This document shows, one piece after another, positions 11,604 through 21,456 of a stretch of 64,000 bases of DNA (positions are counted from its first letter, which is position 1; the number at the start of each line of letters is the position of its first letter). Source of the stretch: Actinomycetota bacterium (GTDB lineage: Bacteria > Actinomycetota > Actinomycetes > Actinomycetales > Microbacteriaceae); contig JAIUPK010000008.1 in the NCBI GenBank assembly GCA_020160915.1, forward strand, positions 1-64,000. The letters are read 5' to 3'. The notes beneath the pieces were generated by a model. That model worked only from the letters and a program-made list of their open reading frames with translations. It did not search any database and was not told where the DNA came from. The position numbers were made by a program, and so were the translations under genes.

Positions 11604-12149
11604 ATGTCCGACCTCGATGGCCTCATCAACCTCATCCCCATCGGCGACATCGCGAAGAAGCTCGGAATCGACGAGAACGTCGCCAAGGCCGCCGTCGCGG
11701 TCGCCGTGCCCGCCATCGTCGGAGGCCTCGCGGCCAACGCCAAGACCGACACCGGCGCCCAGAAGCTCCAGGCCGCAGTCGAGCACCACGACAAGAAGGT
11801 GAGCGTCGACGACGTCGACGTCGAAGACGGCCAGAAGATCGTCAAGCACGTCTTCGGTGCCAAGGCCGACGACGTCGCCGCCGCCGCCGGCGCGAAGGCG
11901 GGCGGGCCCGACATCGGCGCCATCGTCGCGCAGGTGCTGCCCATCATCGCCCCCATCGTGCTCGCGTTCCTCGCCCAGCAAATGAGCAAGGGCGGCAGCA
12001 CCACCGCTGCAGCGCCCAAGGCGGAAGAGCCCGCAGCCGCGACCGGCACCGACATCGGCAGCATCCTCGGCGGGTTGCTCTCGTCTAAGCAGGGCCAAGA
12101 CATCATCGGCGGCGCGCTCGGCGGGCTGCTCGGAGGCGGCACCAAGTAA
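11604..12149 (+). CDS. DUF937 family protein
   Basis: The 181-residue protein starts at ATG 11604 with AGGAG seven bases upstream. It resembles DUF937/YidB-like proteins: alpha-helical, with INLIPIGDIAKKLGIDENVAKAAVAVAVPAIVGGLAANAK at the N-terminus, an alanine-rich middle (a hydrophobic stretch VLPIIAPIVLAFLAQQM near 115-130) and a Gly-rich C-terminus GGALGGLLGGGTK. The function of the family is unknown. It is divergent from the arg operon and shares a short promoter region with it, and is followed by a long bidirectional hairpin. Confidence 0.85.
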   Translation: MSDLDGLINLIPIGDIAKKLGIDENVAKAAVAVAVPAIVGGLAANAKTDTGAQKLQAAVEHHDKKVSVDDVDVEDGQKIVKHVFGAKADDVAAAAGAKAGGPDIGAIVAQVLPIIAPIVLAFLAQQMSKGGSTTAAAPKAEEPAAATGTDIGSILGGLLSSKQGQDIIGGALGGLLGGGTK

Positions 12150-12168
12150 CTCGGGGTGCGCTGAGGCC

Positions 12169-12264
12169 GACGCGCATCGGTTTTCAGCTCAGACAATGAA
12201 GAAGTCCCGACGGCCCATGGCCGCCGGGACTTCTTCATAACTCGCGAGAAAACCGATACGCGTC
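12169..12264. terminator. Nested bidirectional terminator between DUF937 and pheT
   Basis: An inner hairpin has a perfect 14-base stem (ATGAAGAAGTCCCG at 12196-12209 against 12225-12238) continued by CGGCC-cat-GGCCG. An outer pair of 17-base arms, 12169-12185 and 12248-12264, matches at 16 of 17 positions (GACGCG.ATCGGTTTTC and its complement). It lies between converging genes and should stop transcription from both sides. Confidence 0.8.
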
Positions 12265-12341
12265 GACCTCGCGAAGTAACAAAACGACGCTCGGGCGGCA
12301 CGCCTCGGCTCCCCCTCAGCACGGGAGGGAGGTAGATCGGG

Positions 12342-14843
12342 CTACTCGCGGAGGGTTGCCCCGAAAGTGGTGGCGGCCAGGGCGACTGCTGCGGTCTTCG
12401 CCTCCGTCGCCTCCGCCTGCGTGAGGGTGCGGTCGGGGGCGCGGAAGCGCAGCGCGTAGGTGAGCGACTTCGTTCCCTCGGCCACGCCGGACCCGCGGTA
12501 GTCGTCGGTGAGCACCGCGTGCTCGAGCAGTTCGCCCGCGCCCTCGCGCAGCAGGGCGAGCATGTCGCCGGCCGGCACGTCCGCCGCAACGACGAGCGAG
12601 ACATCCTGAGTCGCGGCCGGGAACGACGAGATCGGAGTCGCTGAGATCTGCGTCGCCCCCGCCTCGATGAGAGCGTCGAGATCCAACTCGAGTGCGGCGA
12701 CCACGCGCGGAAGATCGAGCTCCACGGCCAACGAGGGCAGCAGCTCCCCCGCGAAGCCGACGGAACGCTCGCCGATCCGCAGCTCGGCCGTGCGGCCGGG
12801 GTGCATGGCCTGGTGGTGACCCGTCACCACGGTCAGGGGCGCCGCCACGAGTTCGGCAATGTGATGTGCGGCGGCGAGGGCATCCGCGAGGCCGGTGGCC
12901 ACTGCCGGCTGGCCGGGCTGCTTGGCCACGGCATCACCCAGGAACAGTGCGCCGACATGCCACGGCTGCGGTGGGATGCTCGCGCGAAGCGCACCGAGCA
13001 CCTCGTCGGAGGGGCGCGCGTCACCCGCCGGCAGCGGACCGCTGCCGTACTTCGCGCCCGGCTGCGGCAGGAACACGGTGCCCACCTCGAACAGCGCGAG
13101 GTCGGTCAGACCGCGCGACAGGTTGCGGTGGGCGACAGCGACGAGGCCGGGCAGCAGCGAGGTGCGGAGCGACGCAGCATCCGGATCGAGCGGGTTGGCG
13201 ACCGTCATCGCGGCAACCGGGCCCGCGACCGCCGAGCCGAAGAGGTCGTTGGAGCCCTGAGCGATGAACGGGTACGCCAGCACCTCGGTGAGTCCTGCGG
13301 AGGCGAGGGAGCTCGCGACCGACCGGCGCAGCCGCTGCTCACGGCTGAGGCCGCGTCCGGGTGGTGCAGTGGGCAGCTCAGACGGTATGCGGTCGTACCC
13401 GACGATGCGGGCGACCTCCTCCGCGAGCGTGGCCGGGAAGGTGAGGTCGGGGCGCCAGGTGGGCGGAGTCACGCGCCATCCGGTGTCGGTGGCCTCGACG
13501 GCAGCGCCGATCGCAGAGAGGGAGGACGTGATCTCGTCTGCGGAGAAGTCGACGCCGATCAGGCCCTCGACGTAGCCCTCCGGCAGATCGATGGGCGTCG
13601 GCGCCGAGGACTCGTCGATAGTCGATCCGAGGTCGTCAGCTGTGCCGCCGGCAAGCTCAACGAGCAGCTGAACCACTCGCGCGACGGCCGGTGCGGCCGC
13701 CTTGGGGTCGACACCGCGCTCGAAGCGACGGGATGCCTCGCTCGGCAGCTTGTGGCGACGGGCGCTGCGCGCGATGGTCACGGGGTCGAAGTTCGCGGCC
13801 TCGACCAGCACGTTCGTCGAGGTTGCCGCATCGATCTCGGTGGACGCGCCACCCATCACCCCGGCGATACCGATCGGACCGGACTCGTCGGTGATCAGCA
13901 GGTCCTCGGGGTCAAGGGTGCGCTGCTTGTCGTCGAGGGTCGTGATGGTCTCCCCCGCCTTAGCGCGGCGCACGGTGATGCCACCCGTCAACCGGTCGAG
14001 GTCGTAGGCGTGGGTGGGTTGGCCGGTCTCGAGCATCACGTAGTTGGTGATGTCGACCACGAGAGACACCGAGCGGATGCCCGCCAGAGCCAACCGGGAC
14101 ACCATCCACGGTGGGGTGGGCCGGCTCGCATCCACGCCGCGTACCGCGCGGGACATGAACACTGTCGCCCCCACACGGCCGCGGATGGGCGCGTCGTCGG
14201 CGATCGTCACCGGGAACCCGGTGGCGGCGGTCTCAACGGACTCGACCACCGAGACCGGGTCGCGGAAGGTCGCGCCCGTGGAGTTCGCGTACTCGCGCGC
14301 GATGCCGCGGATCGAGAAGGCGTACCCGCGGTCGGGCGTCACGTTGACCTCGACGGCGAAGTCGTCCAGGCCGAGGAGGGCGATCGCATCCGTGCCCACC
14401 TCGGGGTCGAGCCCGAGGCTCGCCAAACGCAGGATGCCGTCGTGCTCGTCGCCGAGACCCAGCTCGCGAGCCGAGGCGATCATGCCGTCGGAGACGTGGC
14501 CGTAGGTCTTGCGTGCGGAGATCGGGAACGGGCCGGGGAGCACCGCACCGGGCAGAGACACGACGACCTTGTCGCCGACCACGAAGTTGTGGGCGCCGCA
14601 GACGATGCCGCGGGGCTCGCCTTCACCGACATCCACCTGGCACCAGTTGATGGTCTTGCCGTTGGCCTGGGGCTCGGGAGTGAACTCGAGCACCTTTCCG
14701 ACGACCACGGGACCCGACAACTCGAAGCCGTGCACGTCCTCCTCTTCGAGCCCGACCTTGACGAGGGCCGCGTGCACGTGCTCGTGCGTGACGTCCTCGG
14801 GGAGGTCGACGAACTCGCCAAGCCAGGAGATGGGGATGCGCAT
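12342..14843 (-). CDS. pheT: Phenylalanyl-tRNA synthetase, beta subunit
   Basis: The 833-residue beta chain pairs with PheS in an alpha2-beta2 enzyme that charges tRNA-Phe and edits mischarged tyrosine. It starts MRIPISWLGEFVDLP; a tRNA-binding (EMAP/OB-like) domain spans about 40-150 (FTPEPQANGKTINWCQVDVG), followed by B3/B4 editing and B5 domains, and a C-terminal ferredoxin-fold anticodon-binding domain ending in TLRE (SFPAATQDVSLVV region). The start lies one base after the pheS stop; the longer upstream frame is the pheS shadow. Confidence 0.97.
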   Translation of the reverse strand: MRIPISWLGEFVDLPEDVTHEHVHAALVKVGLEEEDVHGFELSGPVVVGKVLEFTPEPQANGKTINWCQVDVGEGEPRGIVCGAHNFVVGDKVVVSLPGAVLPGPFPISARKTYGHVSDGMIASARELGLGDEHDGILRLASLGLDPEVGTDAIALLGLDDFAVEVNVTPDRGYAFSIRGIAREYANSTGATFRDPVSVVESVETAATGFPVTIADDAPIRGRVGATVFMSRAVRGVDASRPTPPWMVSRLALAGIRSVSLVVDITNYVMLETGQPTHAYDLDRLTGGITVRRAKAGETITTLDDKQRTLDPEDLLITDESGPIGIAGVMGGASTEIDAATSTNVLVEAANFDPVTIARSARRHKLPSEASRRFERGVDPKAAAPAVARVVQLLVELAGGTADDLGSTIDESSAPTPIDLPEGYVEGLIGVDFSADEITSSLSAIGAAVEATDTGWRVTPPTWRPDLTFPATLAEEVARIVGYDRIPSELPTAPPGRGLSREQRLRRSVASSLASAGLTEVLAYPFIAQGSNDLFGSAVAGPVAAMTVANPLDPDAASLRTSLLPGLVAVAHRNLSRGLTDLALFEVGTVFLPQPGAKYGSGPLPAGDARPSDEVLGALRASIPPQPWHVGALFLGDAVAKQPGQPAVATGLADALAAAHHIAELVAAPLTVVTGHHQAMHPGRTAELRIGERSVGFAGELLPSLAVELDLPRVVAALELDLDALIEAGATQISATPISSFPAATQDVSLVVAADVPAGDMLALLREGAGELLEHAVLTDDYRGSGVAEGTKSLTYALRFRAPDRTLTQAEATEAKTAAVALAATTFGATLRE

Positions 14844-14844
14844 C

Positions 14845-15933
<1,089 letters not shown>

Positions 15934-15952
<19 letters not shown>

Positions 15953-16734
15953 GCACTCTCATAGAGGCAGACGGATGCCGCGGTCGCGAGGTTCATCGAT
16001 TCGGCGTGCCCGTAGATCGGCACGGTGATCACCCAGTCGGCGAGGGCGTAGTGCTCGTCGCTCAGGCCGCGCGCCTCGTTGCCGAACAGCCATGCCGTTG
16101 GGCTGGCCAGCGCCCCCGCCTTGCGCGCAGCGAGAAGGTCGGCGCCCTTGATGTCGGCGGCGATCACCTGCACGCCGACCGCCTTGGTGCGCTCGATGAC
16201 GCTCTCCAACTCGTTGTCGACGGCGACGGGCAGGTGGAACAGCGAGCCGGTGGTCGCGCGAACCACCTTCGGGTTGTAGAGGTCGACGCTGCGACCGGTG
16301 AAGATGACCGCGTCCGCACCGGCGGCATCCGCTGCTCGGATGATCGTGCCCGCGTTGCCGGGATCGCGCACCTCCTCGAGAATCGCGATGAGCTTGGGCT
16401 GCCCGGCCAGGATGTCCTTCACCGAGGTGGGGAACTGACGGCAGACGGCGACAACCCCCTGCGGAGTGACGGTGTCGGCCATCGCCTCGAGCACCTGCTC
16501 CGTGACGAACTCGACCTCGAGGTCGGTCTCGGCGGCAGCTGCGGCGATACCGGGATGGCGCTCCAGCGCCGTGGGAGTCGCGAAGAGGTCGACAATGAGA
16601 TCAGGCCGGAAGGACAGAGCCTCCGACACGGCCTGAGGTCCCTCCAAGAGGAAAAGCCCGGTCTGCGACCGGGCTTCTCTCTTAGCGAGTTTTGCCACAG
16701 CGCGCACCCGAGGTGAGCGCGGGTTGTCGATCAT
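15934..16734 (-). CDS. TrmH/SpoU family RNA 2'-O-methyltransferase (TsnR-like)
   Basis: The 266-residue protein transfers methyl from SAM to a ribose 2'-hydroxyl, probably in 23S rRNA. The N-terminal 90 residues form an RNA-binding domain (LAKREARSQTGLFLLEGPQAVSEAL), and the SPOUT domain shows the three knot motifs: NAGTIIRAADAAGADAVIF, LFGNEARGLSDE and SMNLATAASVCLYE. It lies downstream of rplT on the same strand. An intrinsic-terminator-like hairpin falls within its first 25 codons, so expression may depend on read-through or its own promoter. Confidence 0.9.
16654..16676 (-). terminator. Intrinsic terminator-like hairpin inside methyltransferase coding sequence
   Basis: On the minus strand a 10-base GC-rich stem AAGCCCGGTC-GCA-GACCGGGCTT is followed at once by TTTTCCTCTT, the form of an intrinsic terminator. 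It lies about 110 bases after the rplT stop but within codons of the downstream methyltransferase gene, so it could end the infC-rpmI-rplT transcript. Confidence 0.6.
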
Positions 16735-16784
16735 GTCGACAGCCTATTGCGGCTTACTGAACGCTGGCTTTCGCCGCGCTGAAC

Positions 16785-17171
16785 CTATGCGTTCACCTTC
16801 GGCGCGCTCGTGTCGGCCGGCAGTGCGGCCTTCGCGGTGGCGACGATCGCAGCGAACGTGGCGGGCTCGGTGACCGCGAGGTCAGCGAGGATGCGACGGT
16901 CGACCTCGATGCCGGCCAGGTTGAGGCCCTGGATGAGGCGGTTGTAGGTCAGGCCGTTCGCACGCGATGCCGCGTTGATGCGCTGGATCCACAGGCGACG
17001 GAAGTCACCCTTGCGGGCACGGCGGTCACGGTACGCGTAGACGAGCGAGTGGGTGACCTGCTCCTTCGCCTTGCGGTACAGGCGCGAACGCTGGCCCCGG
17101 TAGCCGGAGGCGCGATCGAGGATGACGCGACGCTTCTTGTGGGCGTTGACCGCCCGCTTTACTCTTGCCAT
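16785..17171 (-). CDS. rplT: 50S ribosomal protein L20
   Basis: The 128-residue protein binds 23S rRNA early in 50S assembly. Sequence [21 protein letters not shown] and [18 protein letters not shown] is unmistakable L20, with the basic N-terminal extension and globular C-terminal domain and a short alanine-rich tail. It is the third gene of infC-rpmI-rplT. L20 often represses its own operon by binding a leader RNA; whether that happens here is not visible. Confidence 0.98.
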   Translation of the reverse strand: MARVKRAVNAHKKRRVILDRASGYRGQRSRLYRKAKEQVTHSLVYAYRDRRARKGDFRRLWIQRINAASRANGLTYNRLIQGLNLAGIEVDRRILADLAVTEPATFAAIVATAKAALPADTSAPKVNA

Positions 17172-17189
17172 TTCTTCTGTACCTGACCC

Positions 17190-17384
17190 TTACTTGCCGA
17201 GAAGCTTCTTGATGACCTTGGCGTCCTGCGGAGCGAGGACCTCTTCCTGGTTCAGGCGGCGCTTCGTCTTGCCGCTCTTGACCTCCAGGTTGTGGCGCAT
17301 GCCAGCCTGCTGCTTCATGACCTTGCCGCTACCGGTGAGCTTGAAGCGCTTCTTGGCACCGGAATGCGTCTTCTGCTTAGGCAT
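17190..17384 (-). CDS. rpmI: 50S ribosomal protein L35
   Basis: The 64-residue basic protein starts [21 protein letters not shown] and ends in KVIKKLLGK, the standard L35 pattern. Its ATG overlaps the infC stop region by eight bases, so initiation is probably coupled to infC termination. Confidence 0.98.
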   Translation of the reverse strand: MPKQKTHSGAKKRFKLTGSGKVMKQQAGMRHNLEVKSGKTKRRLNQEEVLAPQDAKVIKKLLGK

Positions 17385-18096
17385 CCTTTTCCTCTTTCTT
17401 CGGAACTACTGGCTTGGGGGCTGCCGCCTTCGGGGCGGCCGCCTTGGCTTCTGCGGGGGCTGCGGCTTTGGGGGCTGCAGCCTTCGGTGCTTCCTCGGGC
17501 GCCGCTGCGGCAGCAGGGGCATCCGTTCGGGCCGGTTTGGAGTTGTTGGCGGCCTTGCGAGCCTCGGCCTCGGCCTTCGCCGCTGCCTTGGTCTTGTGCG
17601 GGCCGATCACCATGACCATGTTGCGACCGTCGATGGTCGGTGTCGATTCGACCGAACCGAACTCCGACACATCCTCGGCGAACCTCTGCAGCAAGCGCAC
17701 GCCCTGCTCGGGACGGGACTGCTCGCGACCGCGGAACAGGATCATTGCTTTGACCTTGTCGCCAGCCTGGAGGAATCCCTCGGCGCGCTTGCGCTTCGTT
17801 TCGTAGTCGTGGGTGTCGATCTTGAGGCGGAAACGAACCTCCTTGAGGATCGTGTTCGCCTGGTTGCGCCGCGCTTCCTTGGCCTTCTGGGCCTCTTCGT
17901 ACTTGAACTTGCCGTAATCCATGATCTTGGCGACGGGAGGCTTGGAATTGGGAGCTACCTCAACCAAATCCAGGTCGGCCTCCTGGGCCAGACGGAGTGC
18001 ATCCTCAATGCGGACGACGCCCACCTGCTCGCCATTGGGGCCAACAAGACGGACCTCCGGAACGCGGATTCGGTCATTGGTACGGGGATCGCTGAT
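17377..18096 (-). CDS. infC: Translation initiation factor IF-3, probable AUC start
   Basis: IF-3 binds the 30S subunit, keeps subunits apart and checks start codon pairing. The coding sequence is best started at ATC (complement 18094-18096), because AAGGAG lies exactly six bases upstream and the protein then begins at the family start (I)[14 protein letters not shown]. The only conventional start upstream is a GTG at 18126 with no ribosome-binding site. N-domain, linker helix and C-domain ([15 protein letters not shown]) are complete by about residue 175; a Lys/Ala/Pro-rich tail of about 65 residues follows, as in other actinobacteria. Length from AUC is 239 residues. Confidence 0.95.
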   Translation of the reverse strand: MSDPRTNDRIRVPEVRLVGPNGEQVGVVRIEDALRLAQEADLDLVEVAPNSKPPVAKIMDYGKFKYEEAQKAKEARRNQANTILKEVRFRLKIDTHDYETKRKRAEGFLQAGDKVKAMILFRGREQSRPEQGVRLLQRFAEDVSEFGSVESTPTIDGRNMVMVIGPHKTKAAAKAEAEARKAANNSKPARTDAPAAAAAPEEAPKAAAPKAAAPAEAKAAAPKAAAPKPVVPKKEEKDA

Positions 18097-18317
18097 GCGG
18101 GTCTCCTTCTCGTGGTTCTCGTGCACCGGGGTGCAGTGCGGCGGCTGCCGCAGGCAGAACGAGAGAGGATTTTCACAAGCGCTGTCGCGCCAACACCCTT
18201 GCTGCTACCGGGCACGCAGTGACGCGGCCAGGCGGGGTGTAACTACCCGGTAACCTTGAGAAGCGGTTGACAGGTGGGAGAATCTCCACTTTCGTAGCCG
18301 GGGCGAGCCCCGGAGCC
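18097..18317 (-). promoter_or_regulatory. infC: infC 5' leader with AAGGAG and several stems
   Basis: About 220 bases separate the candidate promoter from the infC AUC. On the minus strand it includes a CCGGGGC/GCCCCGG stem near 18299-18315 and GTGGAGA-TT-CTCCCAC near 18272-18287. The AAGGAG (complement 18103-18108) fixes the start. A long structured leader upstream of infC is the usual site for autoregulation; no named RNA family was recognised. Confidence 0.45.
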
Positions 18318-18323
18318 TGCACA

Positions 18324-18353
18324 AGAATAGCAGACGCCGCCCCAATTCACTAA
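18324..18353 (-). promoter_or_regulatory. Candidate promoter of infC-rpmI-rplT
   Basis: TTAGTG (complement 18348-18353) and TATTCT (complement 18324-18329) are 18 bases apart on the minus strand, placing the start near 18317. It abuts the ribosome-binding site of the divergent DUF1844 gene. Confidence 0.45.
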
Positions 18354-18362
18354 GGATGCTCC

Positions 18363-18713
18363 ATGGCCGACGCCCCCGACCACATCGACGCCGAGATCCG
18401 CGACATCTCCGACGTTCCGGCGGTCGAGCTCATCAACACCGTTGCGGTGCACCTGATGAGCGCCGCCGCGGTCAAGCTGGGCCTCGGAGACACCCCGGAT
18501 GCCGCTGCCGACCTCGATCTCGACGAGGCACGCAAGCTCATCACCTCCCTCGCGGGACTCGTGACCGCTGCGGCACCGGAGATCTCCGACAACCACGCCC
18601 GCCCGCTTCGCGACGGGCTGCGCTCGCTTCAGCTCGCGTTCCGCGAGGCGTCGTTCATTCCGGATGCGCCCGGTGCCGGCCCCGGCGAGAAGTACACCGG
18701 CAGCGTGATCTGA
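18363..18713 (+). CDS. DUF1844 family protein
   Basis: The 116-residue protein has AAGGA six bases before its ATG. It matches the DUF1844 pattern: an acidic N-terminus (DAEIRDISDVPAVELINTVAVHLMSAAAVKLGL), an LDEARKLITSLAGLVTAA helix and a tail GPGEKYTGSVI. The family is found beside infC and sseB in actinobacteria and has no established function. It is oriented opposite to its neighbours and ends five bases before the sseB stop. Confidence 0.88.
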   Translation: MADAPDHIDAEIRDISDVPAVELINTVAVHLMSAAAVKLGLGDTPDAAADLDLDEARKLITSLAGLVTAAAPEISDNHARPLRDGLRSLQLAFREASFIPDAPGAGPGEKYTGSVI

Positions 18714-18717
18714 GCCG

Positions 18718-19467
18718 CTACACCGCGCTCAGCAACTGCACCCGCAGCGAGTCGACCCGCGTGGTGATGATCTCCGAGGCCGCCCACCGGGCCTGCAGGC
18801 GCGCGATGACCGCGTCGAGGGACGCGCGATCCAGCCCCTCGGTGAGCGCGAGCCGCACGACGAGTTCGGGACCCGCGAGACGGGCGGCGGGGTCACCGGG
18901 GGCAAGCGTCACGGCGAGCACCGTCGGTTCTGGAGCCGCGGCATCCATGAAGGCGCGAAGCACCTCGGGATCGAGGTAGCTCGGAATCCACGGCTCGGAC
19001 TGGGCGATCGCCCAGAGCGCGGGCCGACGAATGACGAACTCCGTGTCGCTCGTGGGGTCGAGCACGACCAGCTCGGTCGACTCGCTCGCAGCGGCCAGCG
19101 CCACACGCGTACCCGCCGCCGGAACGGGACGAGCCTTCGCGTTCCAGGCACTCATCGCCGTCACCGAACTGAAAGCAGGGAGCACGTTGCGGCCGTCGGG
19201 GCCGGCGACCGTCACGATCGAGAGCTCCTGGGACTTGTCGATGGTGTGGCCCAGAGGGCTCACGCCGGTGTCGCCGAGCTCGGCCACGAGCGCGACCAGC
19301 AGGCGCGCCTCGCGCACGGCATCGACGACCTCGGCCTCGCCACCCTCGCCCGCTCTGAATCGACGGATCGCGGTCATGAGCGGCTCGGGCGCCGAACCGT
19401 CGTCATCCGCGGCGGGGTTCGGTTCGAAGTGGCGACCCTCCCAGGGCACGCCGGCCGAATCGGACAC
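18718..19467 (-). CDS. SseB family protein
   Basis: The 249-residue protein has an N-terminal SseB-like domain (residues about 30-160, with LLVALVAELGDTG, LPAFSSVTAMSAWN, ELVVLDPTSDTEFVIRRPAL) and a less conserved C-terminal domain with alternating hydrophobic strands. Function is unknown; the name comes from E. coli SseB. Its GTG start overlaps the priA stop by one base (TAGTG), so it is translated as part of the histidine operon. Confidence 0.85.
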   Translation of the reverse strand: MSDSAGVPWEGRHFEPNPAADDDGSAPEPLMTAIRRFRAGEGGEAEVVDAVREARLLVALVAELGDTGVSPLGHTIDKSQELSIVTVAGPDGRNVLPAFSSVTAMSAWNAKARPVPAAGTRVALAAASESTELVVLDPTSDTEFVIRRPALWAIAQSEPWIPSYLDPEVLRAFMDAAAPEPTVLAVTLAPGDPAARLAGPELVVRLALTEGLDRASLDAVIARLQARWAASEIITTRVDSLRVQLLSAV

Positions 19468-20216
19468 TAGCTGCTGGCGACGTCGAGGGCCTGTGCGAGG
19501 GTGAAGGCCTTGGCGTACAGCGCCTTGCCCACGATCGCGCCCTCGAGCCCGTGGGGAACCAGTTCACGCAGTTCGACGATGTCGTCGAGGGTGGCGACCC
19601 CGCCCGAGGCGATGACGGGCCGATCGGTGCGTGCCATCACCTGAGTGAGCAGGTCGATGTTGGGGCCCTTGAGGGTGCCGTCCTTGGTGACGTCGGTGAC
19701 GACGTAGCGTGCGCAGCCGGCGAGTTCGAGACGGTCCATGACCTGCCAGAGGTCACCGCCCTCCTGCGTCCAGCCGCGGGCGGCAAGCGTGGTGCCGCGC
19801 ACATCGAGGCCGACGGCGATCGCATCGCCGTACTCCGCGATCACGTGGGCAGCCCACTCCGGGTTCTCGAGCGCAGCGGTGCCGAGGTTGATGCGTTTGG
19901 CCCCGGTCGCGAGCGCGGCCTCGAGGCTCGCGTCATCCCGGATGCCACCCGACAGCTCGATGTTGACGCGCCGCGGGGTGTTCTTGATGACCTTCCTGAT
20001 GACGGCGTGGTTGTTGCCGCGCCCGAATGCCGCGTCGAGGTCGACGAGGTGGATCCACTCGGCGCCCTGGCCGATCCACTCCTGCGCCGCGTCGACGGGA
20101 TCGCCGTAGCTGGTCTCCGAGCCCGCCTCGCCCTGAGTCAACCGGACGGCCTTGCCGCCGGCAACGTCGACAGCAGGAAGCAATACCAGTCGGGGTGTGC
20201 TGGTGAACTCGCTCAT
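19467..20216 (-). CDS. priA: Phosphoribosyl isomerase A (HisA/TrpF bifunctional type)
   Basis: The 249-residue (beta-alpha)8 barrel isomerises ProFAR in histidine synthesis; the actinobacterial form PriA commonly also performs the TrpF step in tryptophan synthesis. The first catalytic Asp is in [15 protein letters not shown] and the second in [16 protein letters not shown], with phosphate loops LSGGIRDD and [10 protein letters not shown]. The arginine in RGWTQEGGD fits the PriA pattern. The start at 20216 overlaps the hisH stop (ATGA). Bifunctionality is inferred from family and taxon. Confidence 0.93.
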   Translation of the reverse strand: MSEFTSTPRLVLLPAVDVAGGKAVRLTQGEAGSETSYGDPVDAAQEWIGQGAEWIHLVDLDAAFGRGNNHAVIRKVIKNTPRRVNIELSGGIRDDASLEAALATGAKRINLGTAALENPEWAAHVIAEYGDAIAVGLDVRGTTLAARGWTQEGGDLWQVMDRLELAGCARYVVTDVTKDGTLKGPNIDLLTQVMARTDRPVIASGGVATLDDIVELRELVPHGLEGAIVGKALYAKAFTLAQALDVASS

Positions 20217-20848
20217 AGGGTTTCCAACCAATTCTTCAGGAGGCGGATGCCGGCTTCGCCCGACTTCTCGGGATGGAACTGCGTCGCCGAGAGGGGGCCG
20301 TTCTCCACCGCGGCGAGGAAGGTGTCACCGCCGTGATTCGCCCAGGTGAGCCTAGGGTGCGGGAACGGGTCGTGCACCTCGAGCGTCCACTCACGGGCGG
20401 CATAGGAGTGCACGAAGTAGAAACGCTCGTCGGCGATGCCCGCGAACAGGCGCGAGTCGGCGGGAGCGTCGACCGTGTTCCAGCCCATGTGGGGCAGGAT
20501 CGGCGCATCCAGTTCGGTCACGACGCCGGGCCACTCGCCGAGGCCGGGGGTGTCGTTGCCCCGCTCGAGACCGTGCTCGAACAGCACCTGCATGCCGACG
20601 CAGATGCCGAGAACAGGTCGCCCGCCGGTGAGCCGCTTCTCGATCGCGGCTCCCCCGCGCACCGAGTTGATGCCAGCCATGACGGCCGAGAATGCGCCGA
20701 CGCCCGGAACGAGCAGTCCATCGGCGGCCTCGGCCACGCTCTTCTCGCTCGACAGCGACACTCGGGCTCCGGCCAACTCGAGCGCCTTGGCGGCCGAGTG
20801 GATGTTGCCGGAACCGTAGTCGAGAACGACGACGGAGGGAGAGATCAC
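20213..20848 (-). CDS. hisH: Imidazole glycerol phosphate synthase, glutaminase subunit
   Basis: The 211-residue class I glutaminase provides ammonia to HisF. The nucleophile is Cys83 in GICVGMQ; the His/Glu pair appears in [13 protein letters not shown] near the C-terminus; the N-terminal [10 protein letters not shown] is typical. A GTG at 20848, two bases from the hisB stop, is chosen because the homologous region starts there. hisF is not in this window. Confidence 0.95.
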   Translation of the reverse strand: MISPSVVVLDYGSGNIHSAAKALELAGARVSLSSEKSVAEAADGLLVPGVGAFSAVMAGINSVRGGAAIEKRLTGGRPVLGICVGMQVLFEHGLERGNDTPGLGEWPGVVTELDAPILPHMGWNTVDAPADSRLFAGIADERFYFVHSYAAREWTLEVHDPFPHPRLTWANHGGDTFLAAVENGPLSATQFHPEKSGEAGIRLLKNWLETL

Positions 20849-20850
20849 GG

Positions 20851-21456
20851 CTAGAGGGCACCCTTGGTCGACGGGATGCCGCTGACACGGGCATCGGGCT
20901 GCACCGCGAGTCGGAACGCGCGAGCGAACGCCTTGAACTCGGCTTCGGCGATGTGGTGGGGATCGCGCCCGCCGAGCACGGTGATGTGCACGGTGAGTCC
21001 CGCGTTGAAGGTGATGGCCTCGAACACGTGCCGCAGCATCGAGCCCGTGAAGTGGCCGCCGATGAGGTGGTGCTCGAAGCCCGCGGGCTCGCCGGTGTGC
21101 ACGAGGTAGGGGCGGCCCGAGACATCCACGACCGCCTGCACGAGCGCCTCGTCGAGGGGAACCAGCGCATCGCCGAACCGCGAGATGCCCGCCTTGTCGC
21201 CGAGCGCCTGGCGAATAGCTGTGCCGAGTGCGATGCCGACGTCCTCCACCGTGTGGTGCACGTCGATGTGCGTGTCGCCGGTCGCCGTGACCGTGAGGTC
21301 GACGAGCGAGTGCTTGGAGAAGGCCGTCAGCAGGTGGTCGAAGAACGGCACGCTCGTCGAGATCGACGATGTGCCCGTGCCGTCGAGGTCGAGCGAGAGT
21401 TCGATGCTCGACTCGCTCGTGGTGCGGCTGATGCTCGCGGTGCGGGCTGCGGTCAT
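20851..21456 (-). CDS. hisB: Imidazoleglycerol-phosphate dehydratase
   Basis: The 201-residue monofunctional dehydratase contains the metal-binding [12 protein letters not shown] and [16 protein letters not shown] motifs plus the GRPYLV region. It binds two manganese ions per subunit in a 24-mer in other species. Its ATG overlaps the hisC stop by four bases. No phosphatase domain is fused, unlike the E. coli enzyme. Confidence 0.96.
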   Translation of the reverse strand: MTAARTASISRTTSESSIELSLDLDGTGTSSISTSVPFFDHLLTAFSKHSLVDLTVTATGDTHIDVHHTVEDVGIALGTAIRQALGDKAGISRFGDALVPLDEALVQAVVDVSGRPYLVHTGEPAGFEHHLIGGHFTGSMLRHVFEAITFNAGLTVHITVLGGRDPHHIAEAEFKAFARAFRLAVQPDARVSGIPSTKGAL

